NCBI RefSeq assembly: GCF_028009165.1
Contig: NW_026611615.1
Location: 558,001 to 622,000 of the forward strand
Length of the DNA stretch: 64,000 nt
Direction: 5' to 3'
Origin: Akanthomyces muscarius
Taxonomy: Eukaryota; Ascomycota; Sordariomycetes; Hypocreales; Cordycipitaceae
A model generated the notes under the pieces. That model had not been told where the DNA came from and made no database searches. It saw nothing but the letters and a program-made list of their open reading frames with translations. Both the position numbers and the translations under genes were made by a program. Position 1 is the stretch's first letter, and each line of letters begins with the position of its first letter. Shown here one piece after another: positions 20,397 to 30,372 of the stretch.

Positions 20397-21935
20397 ATGC
20401 AGTTTCGGAAGCTCGTCGCCGCGCTGGTCCCGGCACTGCTGACCTGGCAGGTCAGCGCCGGCAGCACCTCCGCCTCCGCCAGCACCCTTCAGTATGACGC
20501 CAGCAGGCCCGTCTTCACCTTTGACTACAGCACTACGGCCGTCGACAAGAAGAACTGGGTTGCCGTCTACCCCAAGGGCTACGACCCGGCCCGCGCGGAC
20601 CAGCGCACACAGTACCTCTACTGGACCTACGCGCCCGACAGACGTGGCACCGCCCAGATCCAGGTCGCCTACGCCGAGCCCGGCGAGTACACGGCCTACT
20701 TCCTGGCCAAGGACGGCTACAACAAGCTCGTCGGGCCCCTCCGGGTGGTGAACCGTGGCGAGACGGGCCCGATTGAGTTTATTGTGCGCAATTTTACCAC
20801 GCAGAATGCAAGAGAAAAGGAAGCATTTTCGGCGCGCGTGGGAGGTCTGGTTAAGGCGCGGCTGCAGGCTCCGCGCTTCAAGCTTGTATCCGACTCGTCC
20901 AAGTCTGGCTGGGTCAAGGTCAGCAGCGACGGCCTCATCTCGGGCACGCCTGCCAAGGGCGACGATGGCACCACGACCGTTGTTGTTGGAGCTACCGCTG
21001 AGAATGGCTCTAAAAGTACGCTACAAGTGACGATTCCCGTGGTGGCCGTGGACGCGCCGATGGTCGACAAGCTCAAAGTGACGACGATGAACATTTGGAT
21101 CGGCGGCAAGTACGTTTACCAGAGCCACTACAAGCAGGTCAGCTACCTGACGAGCACCAACGCGGACGTCATTGGTCTCCAGGAGACGGTCAAGCCCGGC
21201 GACGCAGGCACCCGTCTCGCCAAGGCCATGGGCTACTACCACCACGACAAGGGCGACAAGGCCATCCTGTCCCGCTACCCCATTGTCGAGAACCTAGATG
21301 CCAACGAAGCAGCCGACGCCGTGCGCATCCAGCTCGATGGCAAGGATAGCGAGATCATCTTTTACACGGCACATCTCGGATACACCCCATACGGGCCCTA
21401 CGACTTTTGCTTCAGCAACATGACGGCGGAGCAGGTCACGGCGCGCGAGGCCGAGTCGGGCCGCACGGGGCAGATCATGGACATTTCCGCCGCCATCGCC
21501 AAGCTCCTGCCAAACGCTGACAAGGTGCCCGTGTTTCTGACGGGCGACTTCAACGCGCCCTCGCAGCTGGACTGGACCGAGGCGAACAAGGACGCGCACT
21601 GCGGCGTCGGCTACTACGAGTGGCCGACGTCGAAGTACCCGCTCGAGGCCGGCCTCAAGGACACTTTCCGCGAGCTGTACCCCGACCCCATGCAGGACCC
21701 GGCCGACACCTGGTCGCCGGTGCACCCGGCATCTGAGGAGCCGCCCGACAGGATCGACTTTATGTACTATGGCGGCGCGGGCGTCAAGCCGCTGACGTCG
21801 AAGCCAAACGTGGTCGGCACGCCCATGCTTGATCCGAATGTGTGGATGAACGAGTGGCCGACGGACCACAAGAGCTTCGAGTCGCTGTACCAGCTGCTGC
21901 CGAGCGCGCAGAGAAAAAAGACGTCGGGCAACTGA
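20397..21935 (+). CDS. Secreted endonuclease/exonuclease/phosphatase-family protein
   Basis: Intronless, 512 residues. MQFRKLVAALVPALLTWQVSA is a signal peptide; the frame is open 31 codons upstream but ATG 20397 follows a short leader and gives the better secretion signal. Residues about 30-125 form a beta-rich N-terminal module (NWVAVYPKGYDP, YLYWTYAPDRRGTAQIQVAY), then a second beta module, then the EEP catalytic fold from about residue 225: VTTMNIWIGG, LQETVK near 260 (metal-binding Glu), YTAHLGYTPYGPY (catalytic His), LTGDFNAP near 380 (Asp/Asn), RIDFMYY, and the closing DHKSF near 490. All key residues are present, so a metal-dependent hydrolase of phosphoester bonds is expected. Whether it cuts nucleic acid, sphingolipid or inositol phosphate cannot be told. 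Confidence 0.88.
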   Translation: MQFRKLVAALVPALLTWQVSAGSTSASASTLQYDASRPVFTFDYSTTAVDKKNWVAVYPKGYDPARADQRTQYLYWTYAPDRRGTAQIQVAYAEPGEYTAYFLAKDGYNKLVGPLRVVNRGETGPIEFIVRNFTTQNAREKEAFSARVGGLVKARLQAPRFKLVSDSSKSGWVKVSSDGLISGTPAKGDDGTTTVVVGATAENGSKSTLQVTIPVVAVDAPMVDKLKVTTMNIWIGGKYVYQSHYKQVSYLTSTNADVIGLQETVKPGDAGTRLAKAMGYYHHDKGDKAILSRYPIVENLDANEAADAVRIQLDGKDSEIIFYTAHLGYTPYGPYDFCFSNMTAEQVTAREAESGRTGQIMDISAAIAKLLPNADKVPVFLTGDFNAPSQLDWTEANKDAHCGVGYYEWPTSKYPLEAGLKDTFRELYPDPMQDPADTWSPVHPASEEPPDRIDFMYYGGAGVKPLTSKPNVVGTPMLDPNVWMNEWPTDHKSFESLYQLLPSAQRKKTSGN

Positions 21936-22383
21936 TCGAGGGGCGAAAAGCGAACGCTGGCTTCTGGCCAGGAGAGATAAGAACCTGCTGGTTGCTAATA
22001 TTAGTAAGGAATAGATGTAAAAACATGAATTACAATTGCTTTAGCGAGCGAGATGCATTGAAGCACAAATGTCAGATCTTAATTCGAGAAGTGAATGGCA
22101 GGCATCACGTAACGTTACTCGGCAAAGACTGGACCAAGCCAGGCGAGTAGAGGGCAAATCGTGGAGCTTTTGTACCCCACGAACAGCGGGCGTCGCGTGG
22201 GGGCGCAGTGACAACAATCGTCACGGTTAATTAGCTTCGAAGATTAGATTACCGGGCAGTGACTTGTTTTTTTTCCGACGATGTGATAAGTAGCGGGCTG
22301 CGCTCTGTATTTTCTCAGGACTTTTTTTGCTTCCTGTTTTGGAATTTGCTCTCTAGGACTCACGCCGCCATTCGAAACACGTC
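21936..22383. other. Intergenic, promoter of GH20 copy B
   Basis: 448 bases between two genes on the same strand; nothing beyond presumed terminator and promoter. Confidence 0.4.
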
Positions 22384-24280
22384 ATGCGTTTGTACTCCTC
22401 TCTCGCAGCGGCACTCGCTATATCGCCAGCGGCCGCGCTCTGGCCGATACCCATCGACATCTCCACCGGCAACAAGACGCTCTTCATCGACAAGACCATT
22501 AATATTACTTATAATGGCGCGCCCGTATGTTGTCCGGAAAAATTCCAAGCACGTTTTACCGACTATAAAAATGCAAATGCTGACTGCAGATACGATAGCT
22601 CACCTACGAACCCGGCTACAACCCCCCCGCGGGCAGCAACTTTACCTCCAAGACCATTGTCCAGGGCGCGCTCGCGCGCTCGCTGAAGGCCATCTTCGAC
22701 GATGGCTACGTGCCGTGGATGCTGTACAAGCCCGGGTCCGACTTTGAGCCGCGCTGCGGGCCGACCAGGAAGAACCGCGTGCAGTCGCTGACCATCACCC
22801 AGACCAGCAAGGATGAGTCAAGTACCTTCAAGCCGCTCGCCGGCCAGCGCGATGAGTCCTATTCTCTCAATGTAACTATTGACGGGCGAGCCAGCATCAC
22901 GGCCCAATCCTCCATCGGCGTGATGCGCGGCCTCGAGACTTTTTCCCAGCTCTTCTTTAAGCACTCCTCGGGCGGCGCCTGGTACATGACCCAGGCCCCT
23001 GTGCGCATCGCCGACGCGCCCAAGTTTCCGCACCGCGGTATGCTGCTCGATGTCAGTCGCCACTGGTTCGCCATTGAAGATATCAAGCGCACGATTGACG
23101 GCCTCTCCATGGCCAAGATGAACGTGCTGCACCTGCACATCACCGACACCCAGTCCTGGCCCCTCGAGATTCCAGCCCTGCCGCTGCTCGCCGAGCGCCA
23201 CGCGTACAGCAAGGGCCTGACATATTCGCCGGCTGCCATTGCGGATCTGCACGAATACGGCGTCCACCGCGGCGTGCAGGTGATTCTGGAAATCGACATG
23301 CCGGGCCATTTCGGCATTGAGCGCGCCTATCCTGGCTTGTCCGTGGCCTACAACGAGCGTCCCTACGGGGAGTACTGCGCGCAGCCTCCCTGCGGCTCCC
23401 TCCGCCTCGGCAACGACAAGGTCGAGCAGTTCCTGGATACCTTGTTTGAAGATCTGCTGCCGCGTCTCTCCCCCTATGCGGCGTACTTCCACACCGGCGG
23501 CGACGAGTACAAGGCAAACAACTCGCTTCTGGATCCGGCTCTCAAGACAAATGACGTTTCGATTCTTCAGCCCCTGCTGCAGCGCTTCCTGGACCACGCG
23601 CACAGCAAGGTCCGCGAGCTGGGCCTTGTGCCCATGGTCTGGGAAGAGATGATCAACGAGTGGAACGCCACCGTTGGCAAGGACGTGGTTGTGCAGTCGT
23701 GGTTTGGCCAGGACAAGGTCAAGGAGCTGGCCGAGGCGGGCCACAAAGTGATTGTCAGCAGCTCGGATACCTATGTAAGTACTCAACAGCAAAACTTCCA
23801 GACAGAGGGAGAAGAGGACAAAAAGAGAAAAAGAAAGAGCCCATGCTAACTGAACAGTATCTCGACTGCGGCCGCGGCGAATTTATCGACTACGAAAACG
23901 GCCCTGCCTTTCAAGGCGCTTACCCTTTCACCGACTGGTGTGCGCCCACCAAGAACTGGCGTCTCATCTACGCCCAGGATCCCCGCGCCGGCATCTCCGA
24001 CGACGCAGCCGCCAACGTCATTGGCGGCGAGCTGGCCCTCTGGACGGAAACGGTCGACGCCACCAGCCTCGACACCATTGTCTGGCCGCGCGCCGCCGCC
24101 GCGGGCGAGAGCTGGTGGTCCGGCCGGTACGACGCTGACGGCAAGAACAGATCCATGTACGATGCGCGCCCGCGGCTCTCCGAGATGCGCGAGCGCATGC
24201 TGGCCCGAGGGGTGCGCGGCGCGCCCATCACGCAGCTGTGGTGTGATCAGGCGGACACGATTGACTGCTCGAGCGAGTAG
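22384..24280 (+). CDS. Secreted beta-N-acetylhexosaminidase, GH20 (copy B)
   Basis: Three exons, 22384-22524, 22599-23774 and 23858-24280, give 579 residues; introns are 74 and 83 bases, both phase 0. The second intron follows TCGGATACCTAT with a GTAAGT donor. MRLYSSLAAALAISPAAALWPIP is a signal peptide ending in the family's LWPxP. The catalytic HTGGDE lies near residue 347, with LHLHITDTQSWP, EIDMPGHFG, LPMVWEE-type text (LVPMVWEEMINEWN) and the C-terminal WPRAAAAGESWWSG. Exon lengths of 47, 392 and 141 codons compare with 44, 394 and 140 in the copy at 1199-3064, so the two are paralogues with shared introns. They differ clearly in sequence, so the duplication is old. The enzyme trims terminal N-acetylhexosamine outside the cell. 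Confidence 0.94.
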
Positions 24281-24688
24281 GGAGTTGCGCTATACTTTGA
24301 TTTGATGTAGCGATAGATATATGTTGTATTGGATGTCATAGATTTATACAAGCAGAGTTTTCTCTTCACTCCAGTTATCAACGAGTTTAAACGGCTGCTA
24401 AAACTTGCAGAACACGTAGCGATCGGGTGACTGCTGTCCCAACCTAAAGGTGTTACTGTCACTGCGACCCAAACCAGTTTCTGTCACAGTGTTTATTTAT
24501 TCGCGGCTGACTCCAGGACTTCTACAATCTCGATGCATTCATGGTTTACTAGGTAATAAAACCTCGCGAGCTCCATCGACGCATATCTCTGGCTGAACTG
24601 TGACATTTGATGCCGATACGGAGGAGCATCCAAGTTTTCTTTTTCTCTATTCTATTCGCTGCTCTGTTACAAAGCAAAAACATGCTTA
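24281..24688. other. Convergent 3' intergenic region
   Basis: 408 bases between the GH20 and GT20 stop codons; no gene or repeat seen. Confidence 0.4.
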
Positions 24689-26549
24689 TTATTCAGGAAT
24701 TGGACTTGTCCTGGTGCCATGAGAACCCTCTTTCGTTGGCAGACGCTCCAGTATACCAAAAAGCCTCCTCGCCCAGCGCTCAACGCCCATATCCTGCACC
24801 TGCCGAAACAGCGCCTCATGGCTCGCCATCTTGTCCGTTTCGGTCGCCGTGAGCGCCGTGTAAATCTGCCGCGCGACGGCCGACACGTCCCAGGGGTTGA
24901 TGACAACGGCGTTGCTCAGCGCACCGGCGGTGCCGCTAAACTCGGAGAGAATGAGGGTGCCGCGGCGGTCGCGCTGGCAGATGCTGTACTCGAGGGCGGT
25001 GGTGCTGATGCCCTCGCGGACGCTTGTGATGAGGGCCACGTCACTGCGGCGCAGCAGCGCAAAGTAGGCGTCCTGCTGCGGCGGCAGCGGCGAGAGCTGC
25101 ACGGGCGTGTGGCCCAGCGAGCCGTAGCGCGAGTTGATGGTCGCGACGAGGAGGTTGACGCGCGACGCGAACTCGGCCTCCTCGGTGCCGCCGGCCTCAA
25201 GCATGGCCGGGCTCGTGAGCTGCACGAGGACGGCGCGCTCCTGCCACTCCGGGTGGTCGTGCAGGAAGCGCTCATAAGCCTGGAGCTTCTTGTCGAGCCC
25301 GGACAGGCTGTTCATGGGGTCGTGGCCGAGGATGATCTTCTTGCCGGCAAAGGCGCGCACAACGTCCTCGCAGACCTTATCGACGGCCGGGTTGAAGGCG
25401 AGCTGGGAAATGTGCTGGATGTTGATGCCGGTGGGTATGTGCGCCAGCTGGATGCAGCGGCCGCTGTGGATGAGCTGGTTCGTCCGGACCTCTGTCTGGA
25501 GGATTCGGGCACAAGAATTGGCAAAGTGCTCGGCGTAGAGATGGGCCTGGAAGACGATCACGTCCGCGCCGAGCACACCTTCGAGAAGCTCTTGCCGGCG
25601 ATGGAGACATCGCACAAACTCGCTCGTGGGAAATGGCGTCTGAAGTATAAAGGCAATGCGGGCATGGGGTAGCCGTTGACGAATCATCTGGGGCACGAGC
25701 ATCAAGTAGTAGTCGTGTACTAGGATAATGTCGCCCGGCTTGTAGTTTGTGCAGATCTTGTCGGCAAAGGCTGCGTTGACCCGGTGGTAGTCATTCCATC
25801 GGAGCCTCTCATCACCGCCACCTGTTGGCTCTCGTTGCTTGTAGTGGAAGAGCGGGTATAGATCGTGCTCAGCATATTCTCGCCATCTCGATTGGTTTTT
25901 CAGCTCAATTCCGCTGTCTTTGCGTTCTGAGTCTGCACAGAGCCAGACTGGCAATATTCTCTCGCGGCTCTCATACAAATCCGTCTCCAGCCGATCCTGC
26001 TCTTTGGTACTGATGAACAAAGTTTTGTCGATATTTGAGTCATTATTTTCCTGAACATGCCAAGTCGGATCAATGGTAGTAGACGATGGTGCAACCGAGG
26101 ACTTCGTAGACTTGTCTTCGGACTGGCTTATTTCCCCGGTCCAGGCCACCACAGTATGTCGCAAAGGGGCCTGCTCGAGCGACAAGTGCGACAGACAGTC
26201 GACATGCCCAGAACGCCAGAAACGATGGCCAGTTTCCTAGCACAGTTAGTACACAACGGTAACAATCGGCTATGCTGAAGCTGCTTACCCATTGCAGTTT
26301 TCCCTTTTCATACAAAATATGCGGGACAGTAAATGTGGCGGAGATGACATTGCCATGAAGTGCTGGTTTCAAACCGAAATAATCTTGACCTGCCGCCTCA
26401 GGGTCGACCTTTCCATGAAGACTCTTATGTTCATGCCCAAAGGCAGGCGTGACGGGTACATTTCGCGCGTCACTCCTCCAGCGTGCGAGCTGCTCAGAGT
26501 CGCGCCTTTGGGGCAAGTTGGGTTTGATGGTAACGGTCCTTGCCGACAT
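24689..26549 (-). CDS. GT20 trehalose-phosphate-synthase-like protein, probably non-catalytic
   Basis: Two exons, 26549-26289 and 26236-24689 (52-base intron), give 602 residues. The GT20 fold is clear: GDIILVHDYYLMLVPQMIRQ, AFILQTPFPTSEFVRCL, GVLGADVIVFQ, LAHIPTGINI, LILSEFSGTAGALSNAVVINPWD. The N-terminal text (GNVISATFTVPHILYEKGK, HTVVAWTGEI) resembles the Tps2/Tps3 branch rather than Tps1, yet the protein stops right after the GT20 domain and has no trehalose-phosphatase domain. At about residues 383-392, where active synthases read VDxLDYxKG, it has HDPMNSLSG, so the Arg/Lys pair that holds the phosphates is Pro and Ser. The RDGMN loop reads REGIS. I infer a regulatory or degenerate member of the trehalose complex. 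Length and splicing look intact, arguing against a simple pseudogene. Confidence 0.8.
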
Positions 26550-27288
26550 GGCAAACTAAAGACTGTGATGAAAGTTTTGTAGCAATAAAGATGTTGGGAC
26601 TATGCCGGATGGGCGCTAGAGCTGTACGTCGAGGGGATCTGAATCAAACCTAACCCAGGTGTAATTAAATAGTATTTTTTTCGGCGCTGTAATTATGCCA
26701 TCAAGATGAGGTCATTGAAGCTTTGTGTTAGTGGCTCCGCCACCGTTTGTGTAACGGCGATCGGCGGTTGAGGGAAAACAGGGGTGCACAATGGGACAAT
26801 TCATAAAATTACCTGGAATTCGGTTTCCATCCAAGGAATTCAGACGAACATCAAGGTTTATCCCCCCCGCTGATCTTACATAAAACCACAATAGCAATAG
26901 GCTTTTGCTCTCGGTGTACAAACCTGGGGGTCTCGACTTACGCCACAGGCAGAGCTTGCGACCAATGCTGGTGAGAGGATGAAGCAGCAGAGCAGAAAGC
27001 TCTCTGCGAATGGTCGTTTCCCCAAAAAATAGGAATTGCGATGGAAAAGAGGCTGAGAACACTCCTGCATGAGATGCATGCAAGGTGCGCTGTCGCTGAC
27101 GGCCTCCAGCCAACGACGCGCGTTTGTAAGCGCCGGAAGTGAGGGGCTGGCTGGGCAGCTGAACTCGAGGCGTTTCTCCTCGTTTTTCCATCGATGGCTT
27201 GAACCGTCTGGCGAGCTGCGCTGGATGATTGCTTCTTTTATCCTCATGAAAGAGCGGCGATAGCGTTAGCTTGCGCCAGCGACTCATC
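26550..27288. promoter_or_regulatory. Divergent promoter region of GT20 and T5orf172 genes
   Basis: 739 bases with no supported gene. A long minus-strand frame covering 26712-27740 runs through here but mirrors the T5orf172 gene and has no family resemblance. Confidence 0.4.
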
Positions 27289-28890
27289 ATGTCGCTGTCG
27301 GAATGCGCAGCGGTCGAGTTGTCGCCGGCGGACTCGTATCCCAGCCCGCCCACGTCGCCGCAGTCAGCAAAGCGGACTGCCGCAGTAGCCCCGGGAAAAA
27401 ACATAACGAAAGCAACGCTCGACGCTGCCGTCGATTCTGTTGCATCAGCAACAGCACCAGCGTCGCAAAAGGAGTATGCCCGCCCAGTCACTCCGGCCGA
27501 ATCCACGGCGTCGGGCGATGAAGACCCCCAAGCCGCGGAAGAAGCTCTGAAGCTGAGGACTTGGAAGATAGCGCTATCTCTTGCCGACATGAGATGTGGC
27601 GCCACTCGAAAGGACAATAAGTCCTGTGAGAACAAGATATCAGCAAAGAAGGCAGACCGAATGAACGATGTCGTCAAGCTGCTCTGGGTCCCGAGCAACA
27701 CGTCGATGGAAGTCGAGACACATCTCGATAGTCTTGCCAAGCTGGCTCACTGCTATTACCATGACCATCCACCAGCGCGAGAAGCTCGAATTAGTAAGTG
27801 GCTGGTTGTGCTGCCGGGTCAGCCTCGCCCGCCATCACTCCAAAAGCGTCTGCGAAACATTTTGGGGTCCGCGCCGACCAAGTGTACATCTTTGAAAAAG
27901 GATGGCAAGAATTGCGGCAACGCGGTAGGACGGGAAAAGCGATTTTATTGCGACAAGACGATCACGAAGATGATACGCATGGCAATGGCGCCTCAGGACG
28001 AAGATGACCCCCTAATGCTCCTTACCAAGGTTATGCAGCACTATATGTTGTGTCATGTGCATCGCGCGCCGCCTTACAAGCAACAAGACGAGTGGACGAG
28101 GCGCATAAGCAAGTTCCGTGCGGCCTGTCAGAACGAGATGAACGCGAGGAATAAAGAGAGCAAATCATCGAAACGGCCGACAGAGAAGGAAGAAATCACG
28201 AGAAATAATACCAACTCAAGCAAACTCGCATCGCCTCCGCCGACGCCAAGAATTCAAAGGGTGGACGACGACCCAGGCACCTACTGGGATACTGGGTACG
28301 AGACAAGCCGATTTGACGTTCTTGGAAAATGCGACATGGTCGACGAGAGCAAATCCACTTTTGACGAAATTCGCGACATTACCCGAGAGCTGCTGAATAC
28401 TGATACCGAAAGGTCCGAGAACGAAGTCAACGACGGCTTCGTCTACCTTTACCAAGTCCCCGGCAACGAGCACCTCGTCAAGATTGGCTTCACCACCGGC
28501 AGCGTCGCCGCGCGACTCGAAAAGTGGAAAAAGGACTGCCATCGCGAGCCGGCCGCCGTATATCCCACGGCCATGACGTGCACGGCCGCGGTGCCGCATG
28601 CCCACCGCGTCGAGCGGCTTGTGCACGCGGAGCTCATGGAGCACCGCGTGCGGCTGTACTGCGAGCGCTGCGGCAAGCAACACGTGGAGTGGTTCGAGGT
28701 GCCGGCGGAGGATGCGGTCAGGGTGATTGAGAAGTGGTGCGGCTGGATGCGCACAAGACCGTACGTGAAGAGGGAGACAAGGGAGGGGGTGAAGTGGTAC
28801 TTGAAGGAGGCGGAGGCGAAGCGCCTATCTGACGTGGCAAAGTTTTTGAAAGAGTTGCAGAGCGATATTGAAGAGAGAAAAGATTTATAG
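27289..28890 (+). CDS. T5orf172 / GIY-YIG-like domain protein (Mug113 type)
   Basis: Intronless, 533 residues, ATG at 27289 (the open frame begins six codons earlier at a TTG). Residues 1-95 are Ser/Pro/Ala-rich and disordered. Two similar Cys-containing blocks follow, near residue 102 (RCGATRKDNKSCENK) and near 198 (KCTSLKKDGKNCGNA), each ahead of a short helical stretch. After a charged linker, the T5orf172 domain (also called DUF1766) starts near 382: GFVYLYQVPGNEHLVKIG, then RLEKWKKDC, AHRVERLVHAEL, and CERCGKQHVEWF. This is the GIY-YIG nuclease-like fold found in phage T5 orf172 and in fungal proteins such as fission yeast Mug113. Nuclease activity is unproven in fungi. The family is often expanded in ascomycetes. 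Confidence 0.88.
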   Translation: MSLSECAAVELSPADSYPSPPTSPQSAKRTAAVAPGKNITKATLDAAVDSVASATAPASQKEYARPVTPAESTASGDEDPQAAEEALKLRTWKIALSLADMRCGATRKDNKSCENKISAKKADRMNDVVKLLWVPSNTSMEVETHLDSLAKLAHCYYHDHPPAREARISKWLVVLPGQPRPPSLQKRLRNILGSAPTKCTSLKKDGKNCGNAVGREKRFYCDKTITKMIRMAMAPQDEDDPLMLLTKVMQHYMLCHVHRAPPYKQQDEWTRRISKFRAACQNEMNARNKESKSSKRPTEKEEITRNNTNSSKLASPPPTPRIQRVDDDPGTYWDTGYETSRFDVLGKCDMVDESKSTFDEIRDITRELLNTDTERSENEVNDGFVYLYQVPGNEHLVKIGFTTGSVAARLEKWKKDCHREPAAVYPTAMTCTAAVPHAHRVERLVHAELMEHRVRLYCERCGKQHVEWFEVPAEDAVRVIEKWCGWMRTRPYVKRETREGVKWYLKEAEAKRLSDVAKFLKELQSDIEERKDL

Positions 28891-30372
28891 CACAATTGTT
28901 CAAACAAGAATAGAAGCGAATGTTATTTTTTTGTCGAGAAAAAAATGCCTTTGCGCGTTCACGGCGTTGAACGTTATGACGGGCTGCTACCCAGTCCATT
29001 TTCTTTTTGACGGCCGCGGATTTGTTCCTCAGTAGCTGTGTGCCATCCTACTGTGATTGTAACAAACCGCGCCCACGCCAAAATCTTTGTCTTTTTAAGA
29101 CTGATCACCCCCTACCCCCCGGTCTGGCAACTTCGCGTCCGATTTCGGGGGGCCATGGAGATTGCCCAAAGTGAAGGTGCTTCGAATGTCTTTGCCGGCG
29201 CGTTCGAATGCCCAACTCGACGCGGCTGTAGGAAGCTTTCCCCTTTCTCCTCGAATGTGCACAAGTTTGACCTGAAAGGCTCCTGCCCAAGGCTAAATTC
29301 GTTCACTGAGGTATCTCTTTTTAAAGATTCAGTATGGTGTTTTGTTGTAGACACTTGGTGAGCGTTGTTTGTAAGTGCAGCCAGCTTCTGGCCCTCCGCG
29401 TCGGCAATCGATGCAGCAGCCGAGGACCCGCCACTATGCATACCGGCGATGGGAGGCTTGGTAGCTTGCCATTCAGCATCATCGAAGTTTCAGCCGCTGC
29501 AGTTGCAAGCATACTACAGCTAAACACAAGTAGTGAACGATCTTGGGGTGTATTCACTGGTGCTGACAAAATCTCGCCCGACCCGTCTTCGCTGGAGATA
29601 TTGCATCTATAATCTTCGTCAAGTGACAAGTTGTAAATGAGAATTACACAATTGTTGGAAGTTGGCGCATCTACGGATTATTGTTAGTGATATTTGAACA
29701 GGCGGCCGTGTGGGTTCCGGAATATCCGTTACGTTAGGGGATAGGATGATTAATTGTAAAGAGCCGAGACGGAGTGAACCACACTGTATCATGCGTGCAG
29801 GCCAGTCACATGTTTGAATTGAGGCGAATTAATAAATTGGACTAAGTTAAATAGGTGCATGAATGCATAAACATACATTCAGAGATGTGTACACCGAACA
29901 TAGCCTTAATGATAGGAGGTGTGGACACAGCTGGTCAACTGGTGTCGCCAAAACGATTTGCGCCTCGCATCGTTGACGAGGACAGTCTTTCACGAATATT
30001 GAATAAAATGGGTGGGAATACTCCATCAACCGATTTCCTGCTCCATTGTTAGCAATGTTTGTGTGTTTCATAACCACAGCTTTGGCCGAGGTGTACACCC
30101 TTGGCCGGCTCTACATAATTCGAGCCTGTGTGCCCAGCTCACCGGCAAGTTCAACTTTTGCCGGCCATGCTAGTACCGGACCACATCCTCGTGACCAGAC
30201 CCGGACTCGCGATGTATGAGTACCAAAGTTTTACAACTATATAAAAGACCCGGTAGTATGGCTTCAATTCCAATAGCAAGCACGATCCACGTCCACTTCT
30301 GTATCATTTGCCACGCTACTTTATACAACGAATCCTTTCCTCTCCCCCTCGCTCTAAGAACTCCTGCACCTG
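28891..30372. other. 1.5 kb intergenic stretch
   Basis: No gene is supported. A TATA box (TATATAAAAG, 30238-30247) about 126 bases before the next ATG marks the MFS promoter. Frames of about 100 codons at 29112-29629 have no domain or start context. Confidence 0.45.

Noticed and set aside
22818..23792. 324-codon minus-strand frame
   Set aside because: Shadow of the GH20 copy B coding exon.
24719..25672. 317-codon plus-strand frame
   Set aside because: Shadow of the GT20 gene; no family text.
26712..27740. 342-codon minus-strand frame
   Set aside because: It overlaps the T5orf172 gene on the opposite strand, has no domain and reads as the mirror of its codon bias.
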